Of a stretch of 64,000 nt of DNA, positions 17,981 to 25,099 are shown in pieces (position 1 is the stretch's first letter; each line of letters begins with the position of its first letter). The translations under genes and the position numbers were made by a program. Source of the DNA: Neglectibacter timonensis. GTDB lineage: Bacteria; Bacillota; Clostridia; Oscillospirales; Acutalibacteraceae. The stretch is taken from positions 434,001-498,000 of the forward strand of contig NZ_LT160640.1 in NCBI RefSeq assembly GCF_900048895.1, given 5' to 3'. The notes beneath the pieces were generated by a model, which saw only the letters and a list, made by a program, of their open reading frames with translations, searched no databases and was not told the origin of the DNA.

Positions 17981-19270
17981 ATGAAAGCACCCATCACATT
18001 TGCCATCTGTGGCTTTGGCGACCGGGGCAGCACTTATGCCTCTATGGAAAAGCTGTTTCCGGAGAAAATGAAAGTTGTGGCTGTAGCTGACCTGAACCCG
18101 GATAAGGTGAATAAGGCAAAAGAATTATACCAGATTCCGGAAGAGAACTGTTATCTGAGCGGAGAAGAGATGCTGGCACAGGAAAAGCTTGCCGACGTTA
18201 TGGTGGTATCCACCATGGATCGTCAGCATGTGGATCATGCCATTCCCGCACTGAAAAAAGGATATCATATTCTTCTGGAAAAACCCATCTCTCCGGAGCT
18301 TAGCAAGTGCAAAGAAATTTTGGAAGTGGCGGAACAGTGTCCTGGTAAAATCATCGTCTGCCATGTGTTGCGCTACACGGCTTTTTATAATAAGCTCAAA
18401 GAATTGGTTTCCAGTGGCCGCATCGGCGATGTGGTCACTGTCTGCTCCAACGAAAATGTGGGTTACTGGCATCAGGCCCATTCCTTTGTGCGTGGCAACT
18501 GGCGCAATTCAGAAGAGACAAGTCCGATGATTCTGCAGAAATCCTGTCACGATATGGATATTCTCACTTGGATTATCGGAAAAAAATGCAAGTCTGTTTC
18601 TTCCGTGGGCGGTATACAGTTATTTAAAAGGGAATGTGCGCCGGAGGGGGCTACCGCCTATTGCCTGGGCGGCTGCAAGGCCAAGGACAACTGTGTTTTT
18701 GACGCGGAGAAGATCTATATCACCAGCCCTAAAACTGGTTGTGCCAGGGGAAACAGCTGGATTTCTTCCATCCTCAGTGTGGAGAACACAGTAGAAAGCA
18801 CCTATGAGGCGTTGAAAAGCGGCCCCTATGGCCGCTGTGTCTATCAATGTGATAATAATGTTGTAGACCATCAGCAAACAAATCTCCTGATGGAGGATGG
18901 TTCCACCATCAGCTTTACAATGTGCGCCTTTACGGAAAATTGCTACCGCTACTTTAAGGCTATGGGTACGAAAGGGGAAATTGAGGCGGACATGCGGTCG
19001 AACCTCATCCGTGTGAGGGAATTCGGCAAGGAAGAGGAAGTCATCGACATCGGTACTTTGTCCACCGATCTGAAGGGACACGGAGGTGGCGACAGCGGCA
19101 TTGTTTCGGATTTCTTGGATATGCTTTTGAATGATACGGAAGCTACAGAGCGAACCACGACCCTGCCTCATTCTATGGAAAGCCACTTTATTGCACTGGC
19201 AGCGGAGGAATCCCGTCTGCATGGCGGAAAGTCGGTCGACCTGGAGAAATTTAAGCAGAGTTATCGATAG
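17981..19270 (+). CDS. Gfo/Idh/MocA family oxidoreductase with cysteine-rich insert
   Basis: NAD(P)-dependent sugar or cyclitol dehydrogenase-like protein, 429 aa. The N-terminal Rossmann fold is seen in FAICGFGDRGSTYASM, the LLEKPIS motif carries the lysine, and CHDMDILTWIIG supplies the catalytic His/Asp of the family. Near residues 218-240 is a segment with four cysteines (C...CLGGC...C) not needed for the fold, possibly a metal site. ATG 17981 is preceded by AGGAAAGGAAGGAAAG; the earlier ATG at 17954 lacks one. It is transcribed with the TIM/AMP fusion, which suggests one catabolic route for a sugar-like compound. Confidence 0.88.
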   Translation: MKAPITFAICGFGDRGSTYASMEKLFPEKMKVVAVADLNPDKVNKAKELYQIPEENCYLSGEEMLAQEKLADVMVVSTMDRQHVDHAIPALKKGYHILLEKPISPELSKCKEILEVAEQCPGKIIVCHVLRYTAFYNKLKELVSSGRIGDVVTVCSNENVGYWHQAHSFVRGNWRNSEETSPMILQKSCHDMDILTWIIGKKCKSVSSVGGIQLFKRECAPEGATAYCLGGCKAKDNCVFDAEKIYITSPKTGCARGNSWISSILSVENTVESTYEALKSGPYGRCVYQCDNNVVDHQQTNLLMEDGSTISFTMCAFTENCYRYFKAMGTKGEIEADMRSNLIRVREFGKEEEVIDIGTLSTDLKGHGGGDSGIVSDFLDMLLNDTEATERTTTLPHSMESHFIALAAEESRLHGGKSVDLEKFKQSYR

Positions 19271-19380
19271 GTGGCAGAAAAGCCGGGGTTCGGATTCTGT
19301 ACAAAAAAGAAAGGAGACTTTTGCCCCCCTTTTCTCATAAGAAAGAGTGAGGGAACGAAGGCATCCCTTAATCAAATTAT

Positions 19381-19417
19381 ACGGCATAGTCTGATAAGCT
19401 ATGCCGTTTTTCTTTTT
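19381..19417 (+). terminator. Intrinsic terminator after the Gfo/Idh gene
   Basis: ACGGCATAG (19381-19389) pairs with CTATGCCGT (19399-19407), followed by TTTTTCTTTTT. Confidence 0.85.
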
Positions 19418-19462
19418 CACTATGTCTCTGTCCAACTGTCATAATAATTCTTTTAAACGCCG

Positions 19463-19493
19463 AAGGGACGCTTCACATAAGGAAGCGTCCCTT
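19463..19493 (+). repeat. Second inverted repeat in the 19271-19635 gap
   Basis: AAGGGACGCTTC and GAAGCGTCCCTT form a perfect 12-bp stem with a 7-nt loop. Only a mixed ACCGTTTCTTCTTT follows, so it is either a second terminator or an element upstream of the channel operon promoter. Apart from this, the terminator at 19381 and the promoter at 19543, I see nothing in the 365-nt gap. Confidence 0.6.
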
Positions 19494-19542
19494 ACCGTTT
19501 CTTCTTTACACAGAATTGGCAGAGGCCTTCACATGAAAGAAA

Positions 19543-19571
19543 TTGTAGACAAATGGCAAAAACGGTATAAT
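19543..19571 (+). promoter_or_regulatory. Sigma-A-type promoter of the ion channel operon
   Basis: TTGTAG at 19543-19548, 17-nt spacer, perfect TATAAT at 19566-19571, 64 nt upstream of the first ATG. Confidence 0.65.
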
Positions 19572-19635
19572 GCTTTTTAGCATCTTGGCTCGTACTGAGA
19601 GCGTTTTAGTTGAAGGAAAATGAGGATGAGGTAAA

Positions 19636-20724
19636 ATGAATTTTAAAGGAATGCAGTCCTGGCAGAAGCGTCGTTTGTTTATCACATTGATCTTGGTTTT
19701 GGGGATTGGGCTGACATTTTTAATCTCCACCTGTACGGCGTTGTATCGGGATAGGACATCGGAAAAGAATTATTGGGATGCAGCTCTGACACCCTCGGAA
19801 ACGGCAATAGAGCATCTGGCGCAGATCGATGAAAACGCTATACAGGTGTCGGTAGGCACCTATCTTGAAACCTTTAAAGAACTTTCCTTGAAAGGCTCCT
19901 CGTATCGGATGGAGTTCCTGCTCTGGTTTCGCTGGAATGGGAATGAAGAATTAGATATGGCGAATAACTTCCGAATTTATAAGGGAACGATCAATAAATT
20001 GCAGGTGGTAAAAGACTATCACGAGAACGGTGAAAATTACCAACTATTGCGAGTGGATGCTTCTGTATTCAAAAATTACTGGACCATTCGCTTCCCGTTG
20101 GAATCTCATCAGCTTCGTATGTATATTGAGTCTAATTATACAGCGGATCGTGTGGTGTTTGTCAATGATAAGGAAAACTGTGGCATAAACGGTAACCTAG
20201 ATATTCCTGGCTATAATCTAGTTCGTCACGATACAGGAATCTTTACCGTGGAAGCGGACAGTAACAATGGTGATCCCGAGCTTCCCGGCTCTGCAATCAA
20301 TTCAGAGTTTGTCACAGCATTGGAGGTCAACCGAGGTAGCTGGGGGTTATATCTCAAATGTTTCATTGCTCTTTTTGGTACTACTACATGGGTACTCATC
20401 ACGCTCTTTATTAATACTTACCACCATGTGGATCCCCTTTCTATGATTCCTGCCGCCCTGTTCGGTACGGTTTCCAACATCATGGTGGGTGCGAACTTGC
20501 TGCCTGACGTACTGCAGATGGGATTGCTGGAGTTTGTAAATCTGTGGGGTGTGATGACCATATTGTCAGTGGCCGTAGTCATCATAAATATCAACCGTAT
20601 CCGAAACAAGTACGAAGATAAGGAATTTGCATCCTTCTATGGGAGAATTATGTTCTATACAATCCTGATCTTGGTTGTTGCGGGGCACATTGCCCTCCCG
20701 CTATCCGCGCTGCTTATCGTCTGA
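19636..20724 (+). CDS. Divergent pentameric ligand-gated ion channel (Cys-loop-like) homologue
   Basis: A 362-aa membrane protein whose segment order matches prokaryotic pLGICs such as GLIC: an N-terminal hydrophobic segment (14-32, signal anchor or peptide), a beta-rich extracellular domain (about 65-230), then four TM helices: M1 238-260, M2 267-287, M3 296-318, M4 337-361. Local resemblances include VSVGTYLETF with FLLWFRWNG (strands with the pLGIC aromatic pattern), RFPLESHQLRMYI (compare YPFDSQTLHIYL), GYNLV, and the M2-M3 linker GANLLPD (compare ETNLPKT). It has one cysteine in place of the pair of eukaryotic channels, as in other bacterial members. The M1 proline is absent. Ligand unknown. 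First gene of a unit with a K+ channel; ATG 19636 follows GAGGATGAGG. Confidence 0.65.
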   Translation: MNFKGMQSWQKRRLFITLILVLGIGLTFLISTCTALYRDRTSEKNYWDAALTPSETAIEHLAQIDENAIQVSVGTYLETFKELSLKGSSYRMEFLLWFRWNGNEELDMANNFRIYKGTINKLQVVKDYHENGENYQLLRVDASVFKNYWTIRFPLESHQLRMYIESNYTADRVVFVNDKENCGINGNLDIPGYNLVRHDTGIFTVEADSNNGDPELPGSAINSEFVTALEVNRGSWGLYLKCFIALFGTTTWVLITLFINTYHHVDPLSMIPAALFGTVSNIMVGANLLPDVLQMGLLEFVNLWGVMTILSVAVVIININRIRNKYEDKEFASFYGRIMFYTILILVVAGHIALPLSALLIV

Positions 20725-20790
20725 ACAAAATGAAATGTCCCACCGCTCAGGCGGAGGGACGAGACCTGTGAAAGAAAGGGGAGGTGCCCC

Positions 20791-21597
20791 GTGCGTGAAA
20801 GAATCTCTCAAATTGTGGAAAAGGCGGAGGACGGCGATCGAATCAGCCATGGCTATGATATCCTCATTAGTCTGACCGCTATAGTCAGCATGCTGCCGCT
20901 GATGTTCAAGCAGCAGGCTGGACTTCTGGAAATGGTTGATACCATCACAGTATATATTCTGTTTCTCGACTACATTCTGCGGTGGATGTCCTATGATTAT
21001 ATCAGCAAATGGTTCCATGGGCGCAGATCGGCCATGGTGATTTATCCTGTTACGCCGCTTGCCCTCATCGACCTGCTGTCTCTGCTGCCTTCCCTGGGCC
21101 TGCTAGGACATGCGTTTCGGTTTTTAAGAATGTTTCGTATCTTTAAACTGTTCCATTATTCCCAGAGTTTTTCCCGTATTCTGCGGGCTTTCGACAAAGA
21201 GAAGAAAGTTTTGGGCTCTGTGCTGATGATTGCTATAGCCTATATCTTTATTTCGGCGTTGGCCATGTTCGCTTATGAACCGGATACCTTCGATTCCTTC
21301 TTCCATGCTTTATATTGGGCCACCACCGCCCTGACCACAGTAGGTTACGGCGACGTGTATCCGGTGACAGATGTGGGAAAGCTCATCAGCATGGTGTCAT
21401 CTCTGTTCGGCATTGCAGTCATTGCCATGCCTGCCGGTATTATCACATCCAGCTTTATGGAGGAGATTAGCCGGGATAAAGAGGCCGCTGCTGCCCGGGG
21501 CGAACAACATACCTCCCTTGCGGTTCGTATTCTCGAGATACGTGAACGCCGTATGGCAAGTGCCGGGAAGGCAGAGGAGGATGAGGACGATGAGTAA
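20791..21597 (+). CDS. Six-TM voltage-gated potassium channel
   Basis: A Kv-type channel subunit, 268 aa. S1-S3 lie in residues 22-105. S4 carries R110, R113, R116 and K119 at every third position (FRFLRMFRIFKLF), a full voltage-sensor pattern. S5 is 139-160, the pore loop and selectivity filter TTVGYGD is 182-188, S6 is 197-221. The C-terminus is short and acidic (EEDEDDE) with no RCK domain. GTG 20791 follows GGGGAGG. It lies 66 nt after the pLGIC-like gene, across a small hairpin (GTCCC/GGGAC, 20737-20762), and its end overlaps the next gene, so the three are probably co-transcribed. Confidence 0.9.
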   Translation: MRERISQIVEKAEDGDRISHGYDILISLTAIVSMLPLMFKQQAGLLEMVDTITVYILFLDYILRWMSYDYISKWFHGRRSAMVIYPVTPLALIDLLSLLPSLGLLGHAFRFLRMFRIFKLFHYSQSFSRILRAFDKEKKVLGSVLMIAIAYIFISALAMFAYEPDTFDSFFHALYWATTALTTVGYGDVYPVTDVGKLISMVSSLFGIAVIAMPAGIITSSFMEEISRDKEAAAARGEQHTSLAVRILEIRERRMASAGKAEEDEDDE

Positions 21598-22162
21598 AAC
21601 AAAGCGATATCTGATCGTCATGCTTCTCAGCGTGTTGATGAACCAAGGTTTCTATATCCTGGCTTCAGACAATGGATTGGATCTGCCCTTTTGGCTGGAC
21701 TTTACCGGCACTGCCTTTGCCGCTATTGTCCTGGAGCCCGCTGCCGGTTTGCTGGTGGGCTTTGTCAATAATTTTTATCTGGCCGTTACTTTGGGAAACA
21801 CCGGAAACATCATCTATTTTGCAGTGAGCGCGGCGATTGCGGTGATCTGCGGCGTATGCATGCGAAAAGGGGGAAGGCTGTTCGCTAAGAGGATTCTGCC
21901 TACTATGGGATTGCTGATCGCAGTTACAGCAGTTATTTCCACCTTGCTCACCATTTGGCGTACCGGCGGTAGGTGCGATTCTAAATGGGAACTGTTCTAT
22001 TACAATATTGCGATGGGATGGAACTGGGGAAAATATGTATCCTGCTTTTTTGGTACCTTGGTTATTAAGATTTACGATATCCTGGCAACCTCTGTCCTCG
22101 TGGCGCTATTCTGGTTTATCCTGCCGAAAAGTCTTACTCTGCGGGGCGAAAAAACGGCTTGA
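21590..22162 (+). CDS. ECF transporter S-component-like membrane protein
   Basis: A 190-aa, mostly hydrophobic protein with about six TM segments. The stretch LPFWLDFTGTAFAAIVLEPAAGLLVGFVNN resembles the substrate-specific S component of energy-coupling factor transporters (a conserved LPxWxDxxGT...GPxxG...N layout). It overlaps the K+ channel gene by 8 nt; ATG 21590 is spaced 9 nt from GAGGAGG. No ECF ATPase or T component is nearby, so it would use the shared module encoded elsewhere, if it is a transporter. Substrate not evident. Confidence 0.6.
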   Translation: MSKTKRYLIVMLLSVLMNQGFYILASDNGLDLPFWLDFTGTAFAAIVLEPAAGLLVGFVNNFYLAVTLGNTGNIIYFAVSAAIAVICGVCMRKGGRLFAKRILPTMGLLIAVTAVISTLLTIWRTGGRCDSKWELFYYNIAMGWNWGKYVSCFFGTLVIKIYDILATSVLVALFWFILPKSLTLRGEKTA

Positions 22163-22189
22163 ATCAGCTTACGGTTTTCCCATGAGCTG

Positions 22190-23554
22190 TTATACTGAAA
22201 CAAGGGGAGAGTTTTGTTTTCTTCGGAACCACAGGATCAGGTAGGCCAAAGAGGGAATCAGCCCCAATACCCAACCGATGGGAGCTGCCATCCAAATACC
22301 TGCATAGCCGATTGCCATGGGCAGCAACACCGAAATACCAATTTTGGAAACCAGCTCTATAATGCTGGAGATCAAAGTGATTTTCACCTTTCCCATGCCG
22401 CGCAGAGCCGAATTCACCGTCCAAATAGCCCCTAATGCTACAAAGAGAAGCGCCTCGGTGCGGATCATGGAGACTGCACCTTCCAATACCAGTGTGGTCT
22501 GATTGGTATCCAGAAACAGTTTTGCAAAAAAGTCAGCAAACATCCACATAACTACTGTGGACAAGAGTGCGAGTGAACTGATAATGGCAATTCCCTTTTT
22601 CAGGCCTTCAGCTATCCGTTCATATTTTCTGGCGCCAAAATTTTGGCCTGCATAGACCGAGAAGGAAAAGGCCATATTGGAGAAGGTAATGGTTGCCAGT
22701 TGCTCCACTTTGCTGCCGATGGTATAAGCGGCCACAATGTCAGAACCATAGGAGTTGATCACCGCTGTAATCACGAACATACCGATACACAGCAGCAGGC
22801 TCTGCAGACACATTGGGAGCCCGATTCGCAGGTAATCGCCCATCAGTTTCCCGTCAAACCGGAAAGACGCTCTGTCCGGGCGGAGCCTTGGATATTTTTT
22901 CAGCATATAGATCAGACACAAGACTGCTGACAATCCCTGAGAAATCACAGTGGCGTAGGCAACTCCGGCGACGCCGCCGTGAAAGGCCAGAACAAAGAGA
23001 AGGTCCAGCAGAACGTTCAAAATGGAACAAAAAATCAAAAAATAAAGTGGGGTTCTGGAATCTCCAATAGCGCGCAAAATGGCGGATACCCCGTTGTAGG
23101 CCAGCAGGGCTAAAGTAAGGCCACCGGTAATCTGAAGATAAATCACCGATTGATCGATGATGTTTTCTGGGGTTCCCAGCAGCATCATCAGCGGACGGGC
23201 GCCCCAGAAAGAGAGCGCTCCCAGAAAGATACCGCCGCCCGCTATGAGGTATACAGAATGCGCCACCGCCTTGCGCAGCGATTCTTCCTGCTTTGCCCCT
23301 TCGGCCTGTGCCAGGACAACGGACACGGCGTTGGTCAGACCGCTGCCAACCTGCAGCAGGAAGGCGGTTGCAGAACTGGTGGCGCCAATGGCGGCTAAAG
23401 CCTCCACACTGACAAAGCGGCCTACTACAATGGTGTCCACCATGTTGTACATCATCTGAAACACACTGCCTATCAGCATGGGCAGTGCGAACAGAAGCAG
23501 CAGTTTTGCGGGTTCGCCTTGCGTCATATCCAAATTTTTATTTTTCTTCAACAT
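22190..23554 (-). CDS. MATE family efflux transporter
   Basis: Multidrug and toxic compound extrusion protein, 454 aa, 12 TM segments in two repeats. It begins MLKKNKNLDMTQGEPAKLLLLFALPMLIG and continues QMMYNMVDTIVVGRFV, the typical first-bundle signature; the second bundle has IGLPMCLQSLLLCIG. ATG at 23554 was chosen over an in-frame ATG at 23620 that lies inside the ROK gene. It starts 7 nt after the ROK regulator stop, so the regulator probably controls this exporter. Exported compound unknown. Confidence 0.9.
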   Translation of the reverse strand: MLKKNKNLDMTQGEPAKLLLLFALPMLIGSVFQMMYNMVDTIVVGRFVSVEALAAIGATSSATAFLLQVGSGLTNAVSVVLAQAEGAKQEESLRKAVAHSVYLIAGGGIFLGALSFWGARPLMMLLGTPENIIDQSVIYLQITGGLTLALLAYNGVSAILRAIGDSRTPLYFLIFCSILNVLLDLLFVLAFHGGVAGVAYATVISQGLSAVLCLIYMLKKYPRLRPDRASFRFDGKLMGDYLRIGLPMCLQSLLLCIGMFVITAVINSYGSDIVAAYTIGSKVEQLATITFSNMAFSFSVYAGQNFGARKYERIAEGLKKGIAIISSLALLSTVVMWMFADFFAKLFLDTNQTTLVLEGAVSMIRTEALLFVALGAIWTVNSALRGMGKVKITLISSIIELVSKIGISVLLPMAIGYAGIWMAAPIGWVLGLIPSLAYLILWFRRKQNSPLVSV

Positions 23555-23561
23555 TTCTCCG

Positions 23562-24569
23562 TCACCATTCCACTTCCACTTTAATCTGTTCCAGTAAAGT
23601 CTGCCGGACGCCGTTCTCATAGTCGCTGGTGAAGTCCTCTGTCAGTTCAAATTCCGGACAGCAGTATTGCCCCAACATAGCGGCAAGCCTTTCCCGGACA
23701 TATTGCAGATGTGCAGAGGTGATATAGTTGCTGGCTATGACTATGCGGTGCGGAGCCAGTATACTGACATAAAACGGAATCAGCTTCAGCAGGGCAGTGC
23801 AGATTTCTTCGTCATCTTCCGTATTGAGTATGGTCCAGTCGACACCGTACAGGTCATTGGGAACCTCGCCTGCGAAACGCTCTTTTCCCTGATGTATTTT
23901 TCCGTTGGCATAGATGGCGGAACCGGCATGGCGGCCTTTCATGAGGAAAAAATAGGCCATGGTTTTTTCCGTGGGGAACCCCTGTTTCTGTTGATATCCC
24001 AGCGCGGCCAAATTGATGTCGTTCTCCAGCAGGATAGGTATCCCGATTTCATGTTCCAGTTCCCGAAGTGCCTCCAAGGAGAGATATTGACAGTCTGCCT
24101 CCTCACGGAAATAGCGCTGAAAGCCTATGCCGGGCAGACCGATAACCACCGAACCAATGGGATGATATGGCTTTAAAAGCTCCAAAAGGCAGCTGCGTGT
24201 CCCTTGGTAATCCAAATGGAGGAAGGGGCGCTTCTCTTCAAAATATACCTTGCCGTAACGGTTGAGAATTTTCACATAGAGATAGATATCGGGAATCTCC
24301 TGTTGAATTCTTAAAGAGAGTCCGAAGCGGTAATCGCCGTTATAACAGTAAACGTGAAAGGGCCTTCCTGTGCCGGAAGACTCCGTATCCGCTTCATAGG
24401 CTTCTCCGGATTGAATCAAATCTGTCAACAGAGCGCCCAGGGTAACTGTACTGATGCCGGTCTGCTCACTGAGCTGCTGGCGTGTGGCCCGGCGGGACAA
24501 AAAAAGCGCCCTCCGCAGAATTTCTAAATTATGTTCCCGCACCAGCTCTGGCCGGTTGATGCTTTGCAT
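23562..24569 (-). CDS. ROK family transcriptional regulator
   Basis: A 335-aa protein: an N-terminal winged helix (residues 5-70, with RATRQQLSEQTGISTVTLGALLTDL) and a C-terminal ROK/actin-fold part (VVIGLPGIGF, ENDINLAALGY, HAGSAIYANGKIHQG). The CxCGxxGCxE zinc cluster of sugar-kinase-like ROK proteins is absent, so it probably acts purely as a repressor. ATG at 24569 has AAGGAGGG upstream; the in-frame ATG at 24593 has none. An extended -10 (TGCTATAAT) and a perfect 10-bp palindrome lie just upstream, which suggests autoregulation. Confidence 0.85.
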   Translation of the reverse strand: MQSINRPELVREHNLEILRRALFLSRRATRQQLSEQTGISTVTLGALLTDLIQSGEAYEADTESSGTGRPFHVYCYNGDYRFGLSLRIQQEIPDIYLYVKILNRYGKVYFEEKRPFLHLDYQGTRSCLLELLKPYHPIGSVVIGLPGIGFQRYFREEADCQYLSLEALRELEHEIGIPILLENDINLAALGYQQKQGFPTEKTMAYFFLMKGRHAGSAIYANGKIHQGKERFAGEVPNDLYGVDWTILNTEDDEEICTALLKLIPFYVSILAPHRIVIASNYITSAHLQYVRERLAAMLGQYCCPEFELTEDFTSDYENGVRQTLLEQIKVEVEW

Positions 24570-24597
24570 GCAGTTTCCCTCCTTGTTATTCAAGTAT

Positions 24598-24607
24598 CTT
24601 AATTAAG
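24598..24607 (-). promoter_or_regulatory. Palindromic operator candidate upstream of the ROK gene
   Basis: CTTAATTAAG is a perfect palindrome 7 nt downstream of the minus-strand -10 TATAAT (24615-24620, with the extended TG), that is at the expected start of transcription. Such a place suits a repressor site. Short AT-rich palindromes also arise by chance. Confidence 0.35.
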
Positions 24608-24683
24608 TTTCTTTATTATAGCAGATGAATTTGAAAATAGCCAGAGTTTTCTATAAAAAACAATCTCAAAAATGCCTTTCTGC

Positions 24684-24711
24684 TTGACAGTTCTGCATTT
24701 TGTGGTAGAAT
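24684..24711 (+). promoter_or_regulatory. Promoter of the ileS T-box transcript
   Basis: Perfect TTGACA at 24684-24689, 16-nt spacer, TAGAAT at 24706-24711, directly ahead of the T-box. Confidence 0.75.
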
Positions 24712-24724
24712 AAATATCAAATAT

Positions 24725-24975
24725 ATAGAAGAAAGACCGTGACGGAGACAGTAGAAACAGCTCAAAGGTACAGAGAGCCGGCGTTTGGTGCGAGCCGGTC
24801 CCAGTAGGTTGTTTGGAACATCCCTCCCAAGTTGCAAGCTGAAAGGCAGTTCTGCCCAGTAGGGGAAGCCGGTATCCCGCCGTTATCGGGACGCGTATTC
24901 ATGTGATATGCCGGAATGGGTGGTATAGCGAAGCTTAGTCTTCGTCCCGTTTTCGCGGGGCGGGGGCTTTTTTAT
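24725..24975 (+). ncRNA. T-box riboswitch, isoleucine specific
   Basis: tRNA-sensing leader of ileS. Visible parts: a 5' AGTAG strand near 24750, an AGAGAG box near 24773, a distal stem I loop, GGAAC followed by ATC at 24820-24822 (isoleucine specifier), the antiterminator GGGTGGTATAGCG at 24918-24930, then a terminator hairpin with CCCG/CGGG arms and TTTTTTA at about 24946-24976. UGGU fits discriminator A of tRNA-Ile. The GGTATAGCGAAGC variant of the T-box sequence recurs in ileS leaders of Firmicutes. Confidence 0.92.
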
Positions 24976-25099
24976 TTTGGAAATGGCTCGGTGTTTTGTA
25001 CAACAGCTGGAGGATACGGCGAGGGAATTTCATGGTTTTTCAGGAAATGTTGCAGCCGTTTTTGTTCCGGCGAGGAAAGCAGAGAAAGGAAGAGACAGC

